From contig ONLY01000005.1 in NCBI GenBank assembly GCA_900318775.1, forward strand, positions 53,190 to 117,189: DNA of 64,000 bases, written 5' to 3'. Under the pieces are notes generated by a model. That model was not told where the DNA came from and did no database searches. It saw nothing but the letters and a program-made list of their open reading frames with translations. Shown one piece after another: positions 15,507 to 24,034 of the stretch (the stretch's first letter is position 1; the number at the start of each line of letters is the position of its first letter). The DNA comes from an uncultured Prevotellaceae bacterium. Lineage in GTDB: Bacteria; Bacteroidota; Bacteroidia; Bacteroidales; Bacteroidaceae. The translations under genes were made by a program, and so were the position numbers.

Positions 15507-17603
15507 ATGACAATGAAAAGATTATTTTCTATTCTGCTTGCACTCTGTTGCTTGAGTGTGGCACACGCACAGTTTGCCAAGCCTGTGAAGGTGACTACAA
15601 CCATCAAGGAAACTTCGGCTTCAGAGGCGGTTATCACGTTCGTGGCATCTATCCAGAGTGGCTGGCACATGTACAGCACTCAAGTGGTGGAGGATGGCCC
15701 TACGCCTACAACCATCAACGTGGAGAAGATTTCGGGTGCTAAGCTGGATGGTCCGTTGAAGACCGCTACAGCTCCCATCAAGAAATATGAGGATATGTTC
15801 GAAGCCGATGTGTATTTCTTCGAGAATACGGCTACGTTTACCCAGAAGGTGAAGCTTTTGGGTGGCAAATACGAGGTGGAAGGCTATCTGCAGTTTGGTG
15901 CTTGCAACGACCAGAACTGTATTCCACCTACATCGGCTGAGTTCAGTTTCAAAGGCGAAGTGGCTACAACTAAGGCTACCGACGAAAAAAAAAATGAGCC
16001 AGCGGAACTGAATGCTTCGGAGGAGACTCAGGAGGAGGTTGCCGCTGATGGGGAGTCTGAGGAGACTGACACATTAGCTGTGGATGAGGCTACTTTGGGT
16101 GACAGCGATATCTGGGCACCTGTAGTTGAGCAACTTTCCGCATTTGACAAGGGAGGTAACGGCAATACGTCCGATGCTTCCCTTTGGCGTATATTCCTGT
16201 TAGGTCTGTTGGGTGGATTGGTGGCTCTTGTCACTCCATGCGTGTGGCCCATCATTCCAATGACTGTGTCCTTCTTTCTGAAGCGCGGAACTACCAAGAA
16301 GTCGACAGATGAGGAGAAGGCTGCAGCTAAGAAGCGTGGCATCCGTGATGCAATCCTCTATGGCATCAGCATCATTGTGATTTATGTAACACTTGGTTTG
16401 GTGATTACGGCTATTTTTGGTGCATCTGCTTTGAACGATTTGGCTACTAATGCTGTGTTCAACATCCTCTTCTTCTTGATGCTGGTGGTGTTCGGCATTT
16501 CATTTATTGGTGGTTTCGAGATTACATTGCCTTCGAAGTGGAACACGGCTGTGGATAGTAAGGCTAACAGCACCACAGGCTTGTTGAGCGTGTTCTTGAT
16601 GGCTTTCACGCTGGTGTTGGTGAGTTTCTCCTGCACAGGTCCAATTATAGGTTTTCTGTTGGTGCAGGTGGTCACTTCCAGCATTGTTGGTCCTGTCATT
16701 GGCATGTTGGGTTTTGCTATTGCATTGGCTTTACCTTTCACGGTGTTTGCTCTCTTCCCACAGTGGTTGAACGCTGCACCTAAGAGCGGCAACTGGATGA
16801 ATGTGGTAAAAGTGACCTTGGGCTTTGTGGAACTGGCATTTGCCTTGAAATTCTTCTCGGTAGCAGACTTGGCATACGGCTGGGGGCTGCTCGACCGTGA
16901 GGTGTTCCTCTCGCTCTGGATTGTGTTGGCAGCCCTCCTCGGTGCATACCTCATTGGCTGGATTCGATTCCCGCATGACGAAGAAGAGTACGATGAAATG
17001 GGTGAAGTGGTCGTGCATCAAAAGACCTCCATCCCTCGTTTCTGTATGGCACTCGTATCGTTTGCATTTGCCATCTACATGATTCCTGGTCTGTGGGGCG
17101 CTCCCCTGAAGGCTGTGAGCGCATTTGCTCCGCCGATGAAGACACAAGATTTCAATCTTGCAGCAGAGCAGGAAGTAAAGCCTATGTTTACGGACTATGA
17201 GGAAGGTATGGCTTATGCTAAGGCACATCATATGCCTGTGATGATAGACTTTACTGGATATGGCTGTGTGAACTGCCGCAAGATGGAGGCTGCCGTGTTT
17301 GTGGACCCAACTGTGGCGGATATCATGACTAACAAGTATGTGCTCATCCAGCTCTATGTGGACGAGAAGACAAAGTTGGCCGAACCGATAGTGGTGAATG
17401 ACAATGGTACTGAACGCAAGTTGCGTACCGTGGGTGACAGATGGAGTTATCTGCAGTCGCAGAAGTTTGGCGCTACCGCTCAGCCCTTCTATGTGCTGCT
17501 TGACAATGAAGGCAACGCGCTGGAAAAGAGTTATTCTTACGACGAGGACATTCCCGCATTCCTCAATTGGCTCAACAGCGGCCTCGGTCGCTATCAGCTG
17601 TGA
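15507..17603 (+). CDS. dsbD: DsbD-like thiol:disulfide interchange protein
   Basis: It moves electrons from cytoplasmic thioredoxin across the inner membrane to periplasmic partners. The 698-residue protein has a signal peptide (about 1-21), an N-terminal beta-domain (about 25-150; FGACNDQNCIPP contains its cysteines), an acidic linker (about 160-200), a CcdA-like membrane domain with Cys245 (TPCVWPIIPMTVSFF) and Cys376 (SFSCTGPIIGF), and a C-terminal thioredoxin domain with Cys587-Val-Asn-Cys590. It starts 3 bp after trxB; ATG 15513 is an alternative start. The linker contains an uninterrupted run of ten A (15985-15994), a slippage-prone site inside the frame. Confidence 0.95.
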   Translation: MTMKRLFSILLALCCLSVAHAQFAKPVKVTTTIKETSASEAVITFVASIQSGWHMYSTQVVEDGPTPTTINVEKISGAKLDGPLKTATAPIKKYEDMFEADVYFFENTATFTQKVKLLGGKYEVEGYLQFGACNDQNCIPPTSAEFSFKGEVATTKATDEKKNEPAELNASEETQEEVAADGESEETDTLAVDEATLGDSDIWAPVVEQLSAFDKGGNGNTSDASLWRIFLLGLLGGLVALVTPCVWPIIPMTVSFFLKRGTTKKSTDEEKAAAKKRGIRDAILYGISIIVIYVTLGLVITAIFGASALNDLATNAVFNILFFLMLVVFGISFIGGFEITLPSKWNTAVDSKANSTTGLLSVFLMAFTLVLVSFSCTGPIIGFLLVQVVTSSIVGPVIGMLGFAIALALPFTVFALFPQWLNAAPKSGNWMNVVKVTLGFVELAFALKFFSVADLAYGWGLLDREVFLSLWIVLAALLGAYLIGWIRFPHDEEEYDEMGEVVVHQKTSIPRFCMALVSFAFAIYMIPGLWGAPLKAVSAFAPPMKTQDFNLAAEQEVKPMFTDYEEGMAYAKAHHMPVMIDFTGYGCVNCRKMEAAVFVDPTVADIMTNKYVLIQLYVDEKTKLAEPIVVNDNGTERKLRTVGDRWSYLQSQKFGATAQPFYVLLDNEGNALEKSYSYDEDIPAFLNWLNSGLGRYQL

Positions 17604-17675
17604 ATGGTGTGACGGAGGGTGATTCCCTCTCTGGATGAATAGTGAATGGTCAATTGCGAATAAATATATCGGAAG

Positions 17676-19403
17676 ATGTTCATCAATGGTAATCTTTACA
17701 TCGCGCGAGGTGCGGACGGCCCCATCTATCTGACGGGACGCATGTGCAATCGTCATGGCCTTATTGCCGGTGCTACAGGCACAGGTAAGACGGTGTCTTT
17801 GCAAGTGTTGGCCGAAACCTTCAGCCAAGCAGGAGTACCTTGTTTTATGGCGGATATGAAGGGTGATCTCTCTGGCATTTCACAGGTGGGTACGATGTCA
17901 TCCTTCATCAAGAAGCGCAAGGATACCTTTGGCATTCCAAATCCCGACTTCAAGGCTTGTCCAGTGCGTTTCTATGATGTGTTAGGCGAACAGGGCTTTC
18001 CCATGCGCGCCACGGTGTCAGCCATGGGACCTCAGTTGCTCAGCCGTTTGATGGGGCTTTCTGATGTACAGAGTGGCGTCCTCAACATTGTCTTCCGCAT
18101 TGCCGATGACAAACAACTCCTTCTGATTGATTTGAAGGACCTGCGTTTGATGCTTGACTTTGTAGGGCAGAACGCAGGACTCTTCACGACAGCATATGGC
18201 AATATTTCGTCGGCCAGCATTGGTGCTATCCAGCGAGCTGTGCTTGAAATTGAGAGTGAGGGTGGTGACAAGTTTTTTGGTGAGCCGGCTTTTAATGTGA
18301 ATGATCTAATCGCTACAGAGAACGGCATGGGCGTGATGAGCGTGCTTGCTGCCGATAAGCTCATGCTCAATCCGAAGCTTTATTCAACGTTCCTTCTGTG
18401 GCTGATGACTGAACTCTATGCAACTCTGCCAGAAGTGGGCGACCAGGACTTACCCAAGCTTGTGTTCTTCTTTGATGAAGCGCATATGCTTTTCGACAAC
18501 GCGTCAAAGGCGATGGTGGACAAGCTTGAGCAAGTTATCCGTCTGATTCGCTCGAAAGGTGTCGGCATCTATTTTATTTCTCAGTCGCCTTCAGACATCC
18601 CTGACGCGATTCTCGGCCAGCTCGGCAACCGTATTCAACATGCCCTTCGTGCATACACACCTAAGGATCAAAAAGCCGTGCGTGTGGCTGCGCAGTCTTT
18701 CCGGACTAATCCGAAGTTTAGTACCGAAGAGGCCATCATGGAGTTAGGCACAGGTGAAGCTCTCGTTTCTGTGCTTGATGAGAATGGGGCGCCCAGTGTG
18801 GTGCAGCGTGCTAATATACTTTTCCCGCTCAGTCAGATAGGTGCCGTGACAGAAGGTCAGCGTCTTGATGTTCAGAATGCTGCTCCAGATGGCATTAAGG
18901 AATACGCTTCTTTCTATGACCGCGAAAGTGCATACGAGGTGCTGATGGCTCAGAAGCAGCGCGAGGACGCTGATGCAGTAGAGATGCAGCGCCAAAAGGA
19001 AGAGGTAAAGCGTCAAAAAGAGGCGGAACGTCAACGCAAACAGGACGAGAAAGAGGCTGAGCAGTTGCGTAAGCAGCAGGAAAAGGCTGCCGAACAGCTT
19101 CGTAAGCAGAAAGAGCGTGAAGCGAAGGAAAAGTCTAAGAGTTCCAATGTGTGGAAACGGACAATCTTTGGTACGCTGATAGGTGCTGTGCTGGGCTCAG
19201 TAGGCCGTCATGTCGGCAATGAAGTGGGCAAGACCATCACTGGTGGATCATCTCGGAGCACGTCCTCAAGGAAGACCACTTCAGCCCGTAAGACCACCAA
19301 GAGCTCATCCGCGGGCTCTATTCTCGGTTCAGCTGCTAAAACAGCAGCGACTACTGCCACCCGTAGAGTGACTAACGAGATTCTGAAGAATATCTTTAAG
19401 TGA
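17676..19403 (+). CDS. HerA/FtsK-like ATPase of the DUF853 family
   Basis: This 575-residue P-loop ATPase has Walker A GATGTGKT (residues 32-39) and Walker B LVFFFDEAH (about 262-270). GVGIYFISQSPSDIPD and the arginine-rich helicase core agree with DUF853 (E. coli YjgR-like), whose role is not established. The core is followed by a long charged coiled coil (about 425-490, repeats of RKQ, EKE and EQLRKQ), a short hydrophobic Gly-rich segment and a Ser/Thr/Lys-rich tail. It lies 72 bp after dsbD and ends at a strong terminator. A link to DNA or protein translocation is inferred from the fold only. Confidence 0.9.
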   Translation: MFINGNLYIARGADGPIYLTGRMCNRHGLIAGATGTGKTVSLQVLAETFSQAGVPCFMADMKGDLSGISQVGTMSSFIKKRKDTFGIPNPDFKACPVRFYDVLGEQGFPMRATVSAMGPQLLSRLMGLSDVQSGVLNIVFRIADDKQLLLIDLKDLRLMLDFVGQNAGLFTTAYGNISSASIGAIQRAVLEIESEGGDKFFGEPAFNVNDLIATENGMGVMSVLAADKLMLNPKLYSTFLLWLMTELYATLPEVGDQDLPKLVFFFDEAHMLFDNASKAMVDKLEQVIRLIRSKGVGIYFISQSPSDIPDAILGQLGNRIQHALRAYTPKDQKAVRVAAQSFRTNPKFSTEEAIMELGTGEALVSVLDENGAPSVVQRANILFPLSQIGAVTEGQRLDVQNAAPDGIKEYASFYDRESAYEVLMAQKQREDADAVEMQRQKEEVKRQKEAERQRKQDEKEAEQLRKQQEKAAEQLRKQKEREAKEKSKSSNVWKRTIFGTLIGAVLGSVGRHVGNEVGKTITGGSSRSTSSRKTTSARKTTKSSSAGSILGSAAKTAATTATRRVTNEILKNIFK

Positions 19404-19431
19404 GCATCTGTATGCTCAACCTCCCTATTCG

Positions 19432-19467
19432 TAGAGGACTGCACAACGTGCAGCCCTCTATCTTTTT
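19432..19467 (+). terminator. Rho-independent terminator after the DUF853 gene
   Basis: Arms TAGAGG-a-CTGCAC (19432-19444) and GTGCAG-c-CCTCTA (19448-19460) form a 12-bp stem with one mismatch and an AAC loop, followed by TCTTTTT. Confidence 0.92.
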
Positions 19468-19561
19468 GTGTGTATTTCCTCTCTGTCTCTTTGGACTATT
19501 GTTGTTTGCCTCTTGGCGTGTCACGGATGTTCTACTTATTATTCCGAAATATCCGTATAAA

Positions 19562-19643
19562 GTGCGCACCCTGCGCGAGGTATTTCACGCACGGTGCGCA
19601 ACATCAAATGCGCAGGGTGCGCAAATTCACTTGTGCACGGTGC
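19562..19643. repeat. Cluster of four GCGCA(C/G)GGTGCGC-type palindromic repeats
   Basis: Related units occur at 19562-19577, 19586-19600, 19609-19623 and 19631-19643, each a variant of TGCGCACGGTGCGCA or its CCC/GGG centre form. They fill the gap between the DUF853 terminator and the manA promoter. The same repeat family reappears at 44801-44861, 25 kb away, again only in non-coding DNA. Confidence 0.85.
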
Positions 19644-19711
19644 TGTCTTTGAGAGGCGCAAGGCAAACCAAAGTGTTTCTTCTCGTTTGTATAATATTTG
19701 TGTGCATTTTC

Positions 19712-19742
19712 TTTCGCGGTTTGGGTTTATTCCTTATCTTTG
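19712..19742 (+). promoter_or_regulatory. Probable promoter of manA
   Basis: A near-consensus TTTC (19712-19715), 19 bp, then TATCTTTG (19735-19742), ending 22 bp before the manA start. Confidence 0.6.
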
Positions 19743-19764
19743 CATACCAATATTAGAATGACGT

Positions 19765-20808
19765 ATGGCAAATCTGTATCCATTGCTTTTTGAACCGAAC
19801 CTGCATCCAGTGGTGTGGGGAGGAAGGCGTTTGCGCCCCTACAAAAAGATGGCACCAACAGACCAACCGATAGGAGAAAGCTGGGAAGTGAGTGCTGTGC
19901 CATCGAGTACGAGTGTGGTAAGCAATGGAGCCTTTGCTGGACAAGATCTTGCAAGTGTCATCAGCATGTCCCCTGCACATGTTCTAGGAGAAATGGTAGC
20001 GAAGAATTATGCAGGGCGTCTTCCCTTGCTAGTGAAGTTTATCGACGCAGAGCAGGATTTGAGCATTCAGGTGCATCCCGATGACGAAATGGCACAGCGA
20101 ATGCACGGAAAGATGGGGAAAAGCGAGATTTGGTATATCATTGACGCAAAGCCGGGAAGTTTCCTTTATGCGGGTTTCAAGGAGAACATCACTCCTGAGG
20201 AGTACAAGCGGCGAGTGGCAGAAGGGACTATTGTGGAAGTGCTGGCCAAGCATGAAGTGAAGGCGGGCGATGTTTTCTATCTTCCAGCTGGGCGCGTGCA
20301 TGCCATCTGTGGAGGAATCCTGTTGGCCGAGGTGCAGCAATCGTCGGATGTGACTTATCGGATTTTTGATTATAATCGCCCAGGCATGGATGGCCGTCTG
20401 CGTGAACTGCATACAGAACTGGCAGCCCAGGCACTGGACTTCCATGTAGAGGACGACTATCGAACGCTCTATGCAGATCAAAGTAACCGAGCTACTTGCA
20501 TTGTGGATTCTCCGTACTTTACGGTGAGGGTAACTGAACTGACGGAGACGTTTCACCGGAATTTGCTGAAGTATGACAGTTTTATTATCTGTATGTGTAT
20601 TCAGGGCGATTGTATGATTCGGGTGCGCTCTACTGGCGAGAAAGTGGAGCTGCGCGAAGGGTGGAGCACTTTGATTCCTGCTGCAATAGCCGACTATGAT
20701 GTGGTTCCGCTCTATGGAAAGACTCGCATATTGGATGCCTTTATCAATAACAAAGATATGAGTATAGGGAGGCGGATCACCCGGTTCCTGCATATGACGA
20801 ACAAATAG
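19765..20808 (+). CDS. manA: Mannose-6-phosphate isomerase (class I type)
   Basis: It interconverts mannose-6-phosphate and fructose-6-phosphate, feeding mannose into glycolysis or supplying GDP-mannose synthesis. The 347-residue protein is a cupin with the zinc ligands visible: Gln102 and His104 in IQVHPDD, a Glu near 121 in GKSEIWYI, and His179 in PAGRVHAI. VVWGGRRLRPYKKM and GESWEVSAVPSSTS near the N-terminus are typical of the short Bacillus/Bacteroides form. The PL10 pectate lyase gene follows after 19 bp and may be co-transcribed, which is unusual company for a housekeeping isomerase. Confidence 0.96.
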   Translation: MANLYPLLFEPNLHPVVWGGRRLRPYKKMAPTDQPIGESWEVSAVPSSTSVVSNGAFAGQDLASVISMSPAHVLGEMVAKNYAGRLPLLVKFIDAEQDLSIQVHPDDEMAQRMHGKMGKSEIWYIIDAKPGSFLYAGFKENITPEEYKRRVAEGTIVEVLAKHEVKAGDVFYLPAGRVHAICGGILLAEVQQSSDVTYRIFDYNRPGMDGRLRELHTELAAQALDFHVEDDYRTLYADQSNRATCIVDSPYFTVRVTELTETFHRNLLKYDSFIICMCIQGDCMIRVRSTGEKVELREGWSTLIPAAIADYDVVPLYGKTRILDAFINNKDMSIGRRITRFLHMTNK

Positions 20809-20827
20809 AAAGAAAAGAAATAAGTGT

Positions 20828-21946
20828 ATGAAAGGTATTATGATGAAAATTGGTTTGCTGGCTGTGCTGTCTCTTTTCGTAATGGACATTTCGGCTCAAA
20901 GGACAATGCGCCAGTTGGCAGACTCTATTGTGAAATATCAGATGAAGTCGGGCGGATGGCCTAAGAACCAGGATTGGCTGAAGGGAGTGGATCCAAAGGA
21001 AGCTGCTGTGTGGAAGAAGACGGGTATTGGCTCGACTATTGACAATGGAGCGACTGTGACAGAAATGGAACATCTGGCCGCAGCGGTGAATTTGGTCGAT
21101 ATGATGATGACAGAGAATGCGATGTGGCTGGATAAAGACTTGCTGAGTGATGAGAGAAAAGCCTATTGCAAGGCTTTTAACCGCGGCTTGGACTATTTGT
21201 TAGATATGCAGTATGATACAGGGGGCTTCCCGCAGTTCTATCCGGCCAAGAGTGAAGACTCTTATTCAGCACAAATCACATTCAATGATCAAGCCATGGT
21301 GAACGTCCTTAAATTGTTGCGTGACGTGGCAAGCGGTTCTACCCGTTTCAATGGCGTGCGTGTGGATAAAAGTACGAAAAGGAAGTGCCAAGCGGCATTT
21401 GAACGCGGCATCCAATGCATTCTGTTCTGCCAGATTCGTGTAGACGAAACAGGGCGGCTTATTCCCTTTGACACGCCAGGTTGGCGTATAGGCATACCCA
21501 CGGTATGGGGTCAGCAGCACGATAAGGACACTTTTGAGCCAGTGAAGGCACGTGCCTATGAATTGCCGTCATTCTCAGGACATGGTGAGACTTGTGCTAT
21601 CCTGGAACTGTTGATGGATATAGAAAATCCTTCTGCGGAAGTAAAGGCTGCTGTGAAGGGAGGTGTAGAATGGCTGGAAGCGCACGCACTGCATGATGTA
21701 GTGCTGGAACACTTTACAAATGAAGACGGAAAGCCAGACGTGAGGTTGGTGAAACGCGAAGGTGCTCCACTTTTGTGGGCGCGATTCTATGACCTTGAAG
21801 AGGCAGAACCTATGTTCTGCGATCGTGATGGCGTCCCTCGCAAGCATTTGGAAGATGTGGGATATGAACGTCGGAATGGCTACCAATGGGTGGGCAATGG
21901 CCCGGAGCGAGTCATTGAGCGATATGAGAAGTGGACACAGCGTTGA
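20828..21946 (+). CDS. pelA: Secreted pectate lyase, polysaccharide lyase family 10
   Basis: It would cleave polygalacturonate by beta-elimination. The 372-residue protein has a signal peptide (about residues 1-23, ending ISAQ) and family-10 motifs including KSGGWPKNQDW, STIDNGATVTEM, DTGGFPQFYP and PTVWGQQHDKDT. ATG 20840 is an alternative start giving the same signal peptide. There is no lipobox, so the product is soluble and periplasmic unless exported further. It is one of two pectin-directed enzymes in the window, the other being the GH43 protein at 41686, on opposite sides of the ribosomal cluster. Confidence 0.9.
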   Translation: MKGIMMKIGLLAVLSLFVMDISAQRTMRQLADSIVKYQMKSGGWPKNQDWLKGVDPKEAAVWKKTGIGSTIDNGATVTEMEHLAAAVNLVDMMMTENAMWLDKDLLSDERKAYCKAFNRGLDYLLDMQYDTGGFPQFYPAKSEDSYSAQITFNDQAMVNVLKLLRDVASGSTRFNGVRVDKSTKRKCQAAFERGIQCILFCQIRVDETGRLIPFDTPGWRIGIPTVWGQQHDKDTFEPVKARAYELPSFSGHGETCAILELLMDIENPSAEVKAAVKGGVEWLEAHALHDVVLEHFTNEDGKPDVRLVKREGAPLLWARFYDLEEAEPMFCDRDGVPRKHLEDVGYERRNGYQWVGNGPERVIERYEKWTQR

Positions 21947-22098
21947 AATCCGTGGGCATAGATACTTGGGTTCTGTGAGTCAACGTTCGGCAGCGGAAAC
22001 GGATCGATAGAATCGATGAGTGCTTTCCCTGGGTCTTGGTGCGCAATTCAATAGCAGTGATAGAAATATGAATAGTATAACTTTTAAATAGAAAAACA

Positions 22099-22425
22099 AT
22101 GGAAGAAAACAACAATCAGCAGCAGCTTCAGATTGAACTGAAGCCGGAAGTGGCGGAAGGTACATATTCAAACCTCGCCATCATCACGCACTCAAGCAGC
22201 GAAGTGGTGACAGACTTTATTCAGATGATGCCTGGCATGCAGAAGGCACAGGTGAAGAGCCGAATCATCATGGCCCCAGAGCATGCCAAGCGCTTGCTCC
22301 TTGCCTTGCAAGACAACATCCGTAAGTATGAGGCTCAGTTTGGAACCATTAAACTGGCGCAGCCTCAGCAACAAGGGGAAGGCCGCACGATTGCGCCTTT
22401 TCATCTGAAAAAGGGTGAGGCGTAA
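22099..22425 (+). CDS. DUF3467 protein
   Basis: This is a 108-residue soluble protein matching DUF3467 in the parts I remember: a Gln-rich start, LKPEVAEGTYSNLAIITHSSSEVVTDF, then VKSRIIMAPEHAKRLLLALQDNI and a Gln-rich linker. Function is unknown. In Bacteroides, as I recall, this gene follows rpoC and precedes rpsL; here it still precedes rpsL, but rpoB and rpoC are not upstream and the pectate lyase gene is. A terminator downstream (22560-22602) separates it from the ribosomal operon. Confidence 0.85.
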   Translation: MEENNNQQQLQIELKPEVAEGTYSNLAIITHSSSEVVTDFIQMMPGMQKAQVKSRIIMAPEHAKRLLLALQDNIRKYEAQFGTIKLAQPQQQGEGRTIAPFHLKKGEA

Positions 22426-22559
22426 TTCGCGCGTACATTATATATATTATTATAGAGGATGGAAAACGGAGTGCAGAACTACTGAAACTGTTGTCACTGG
22501 TATGGCGTCAGTAGGAGTCTTTGATAAGGTTCTGTAAATGGTAACCTGTCCTTTAGGAC
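22426..22559. other. Non-coding stretch downstream of DUF3467
   Basis: There is no credible ORF. It contains a small hairpin (GTCCTttAGGAC) just before the terminator at 22560. It is probably the 3' untranslated region of the DUF3467 transcript; a small RNA ending at the terminator is possible but unsupported. Confidence 0.4.
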
Positions 22560-22602
22560 AATGCCCGATGCACGGATAATGCGTCGGGCATTATTAGTTT
22601 TT
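22560..22602 (+). terminator. Rho-independent terminator upstream of the ribosomal operon
   Basis: AATGCCCGA (from 22560) pairs with TCGGGCATT (ending 22592), extended by TGC/GCA-type pairing, and a T5 run follows at 22598-22602. It isolates the str operon from DUF3467 transcription. Confidence 0.88.
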
Positions 22603-22698
22603 GGCTAAAAATGGATACCGTAAACCGGCATATGATGTTAAAAAATGCTAAATATTCGTTTTTTTATGGCGGTATTTGAAAAAATATTGTGCATGAAA

Positions 22699-22729
22699 CA
22701 TGTTATTAAGCAGAAAAGCCGTAACTTTG
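22699..22729 (+). promoter_or_regulatory. Probable main promoter of the str-S10-spc-alpha operon
   Basis: A perfect -7 box, TAACTTTG (22722-22729), lies 19 bp after a weak -33 (CATG, 22699-22702). It gives a 5' leader of about 240 nt before rpsL. Confidence 0.6.
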
Positions 22730-22735
22730 CACCAC

Positions 22736-22976
22736 TTTTTGGAGTAGTGCGTGCCTTAGTTAGGTGCATTGAGTGTCATATAAGGCGATTTCTTGTAGAA
22801 ATGGATTTGTTGAATTGCTGAGAAAGGGCTTGTGACACATAATTTTAGCACGAAGCAAAGCGAGTAGCTGACCATAAAGGATGGTTTTTCCCCCCTTCTG
22901 GTGGAAGGGTATGGTAGGCGGCTCAGGCATAAGAATCTTATTCAATAAAATAATAAACAATAAAAATTAAAACAAA
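22736..22976 (+). promoter_or_regulatory. Long structured leader of rpsL
   Basis: These roughly 240 nt hold no credible ORF but contain two consecutive hairpins. ACCAT (22871-22875) pairs with ATGGT (22881-22885) and is followed by TTTT; CCCTTC (22893-22898) pairs with GAAGGG (22904-22909). The hairpin plus T-run looks like an attenuator. An AT-rich unstructured stretch precedes the rpsL ATG. A role in feedback control of ribosomal protein synthesis is inferred. Confidence 0.5.
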
Positions 22977-23357
22977 ATGCCTACTATTCAACAATTGGTA
23001 AGAAAAGGCCGCAAGGTGTTGGTAGACAAGAGTAAGTCTCCTGCTTTGGATGCTTGCCCACAGCGTCGTGGTGTATGCGTGCGCGTGTACACAACCACTC
23101 CTAAGAAGCCTAATTCAGCGATGAGAAAGGTCGCTCGTGTTCGTCTGACAAACAAGAAGGAAGTGAACTCCTATATCCCAGGAGAAGGACACAACCTTCA
23201 GGAGCACTCTATCGTGTTGGTGCGCGGTGGTCGTGTAAAGGACCTTCCAGGTGTACGTTACCACATCATTCGTGGTGCCCTCGATACAGCTGGCGTTGCA
23301 AGCCGCACACAGCGTCGTTCTAAGTACGGCGCTAAGCGTCCAAAGGCTAAGAAGTAA
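22977..23357 (+). CDS. rpsL: 30S ribosomal protein S12
   Basis: First gene of the ribosomal superoperon; S12 sits at the decoding centre and governs translational accuracy. The 126-residue product is complete. [19 protein letters not shown] contains the Lys at which streptomycin-resistance changes usually occur, and it is unaltered, as is the downstream [17 protein letters not shown] loop. The gene follows the long leader and is separated from rpsG by 158 bp. Confidence 0.99.
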   Translation: MPTIQQLVRKGRKVLVDKSKSPALDACPQRRGVCVRVYTTTPKKPNSAMRKVARVRLTNKKEVNSYIPGEGHNLQEHSIVLVRGGRVKDLPGVRYHIIRGALDTAGVASRTQRRSKYGAKRPKAKK

Positions 23358-23437
23358 TCCTTATTCTTACAAGACAACAAGAAACAAAAGTTTTTTCACA
23401 TCGTTTGGTTTGACGGAAATGCTTGAAGGGTTGAGTA

Positions 23438-23459
23438 AATGCCCCTCAAAGTGGGCGTT
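23438..23459 (+). promoter_or_regulatory. Hairpin in the rpsL-rpsG gap, possible S7 control site
   Basis: AATGCCC (23438-23444) pairs with GGGCGTT (23453-23459, one G-U) around an 8-nt loop, within an unusually long 158-bp gap. In E. coli, S7 binds the equivalent rpsL-rpsG spacer to repress its own synthesis, so this position is suggestive; the E. coli structure itself was not matched. Confidence 0.4.
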
Positions 23460-23515
23460 GAAGACACACACAATATGCAGCCTCAGACTGAAGAAAGATT
23501 AAATCAAACAAAAAA

Positions 23516-23992
23516 ATGAGAAAAGCTAAACCAAAGAAGCGTGTGGTACTTCCAGATCCAGTGTATGGTGATGTGAAGGTGACTAAGTTCGTTAATAACC
23601 TCATGTACGACGGAAAGAAGAGCGTGGCATACACTATCTTCTATACAGCGCTTAAGAATGTAGAGAACAAGATGAAGAACGAGGAGAAGTCTCCATTGGA
23701 AATCTGGAAGAAAGCCCTCGACAACATCACTCCACAGGTGGAGGTGAAGAGCCGTCGTATCGGTGGCGCTACTTTCCAGGTGCCAACAGAGATCCGTGCC
23801 GACCGTAAGGAGGCCATTTCAATGAAGAACATGATTGCGTTCGCTCGTAAGCGTTCAGGCAAGAGCATGGCAGACAAGCTCTCTGCTGAAATCATGGATG
23901 CCTTCAATGAGCAGGGCGGCGCCTTCAAGCGCAAGGAGGATATGCACCGCATGGCTGAGGCTAACCGTGCATTCGCACACTTCCGCTTCTAA
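23516..23992 (+). CDS. rpsG: 30S ribosomal protein S7
   Basis: A primary binder of the 16S 3' major domain and, in other bacteria, the autoregulator of the str operon. The 158-residue product has the expected [19 protein letters not shown] start, [31 protein letters not shown] core and a C-terminus ending [13 protein letters not shown]. fusA follows after 42 bp. Confidence 0.99.
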   Translation: MRKAKPKKRVVLPDPVYGDVKVTKFVNNLMYDGKKSVAYTIFYTALKNVENKMKNEEKSPLEIWKKALDNITPQVEVKSRRIGGATFQVPTEIRADRKEAISMKNMIAFARKRSGKSMADKLSAEIMDAFNEQGGAFKRKEDMHRMAEANRAFAHFRF

Positions 23993-24034
23993 TCAACTTA
24001 TTCATTCACACAAAAGGTAAATAGACGACAGAAT

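Noticed and set aside
16731..17828. 365-codon minus-strand frame opposite dsbD
   Set aside because: Antisense shadow rich in His, Arg and Cys; dsbD has clear domains on the other strand.
20029..20889. 286-codon minus-strand frame opposite manA
   Set aside because: Antisense shadow; manA has intact zinc ligands.
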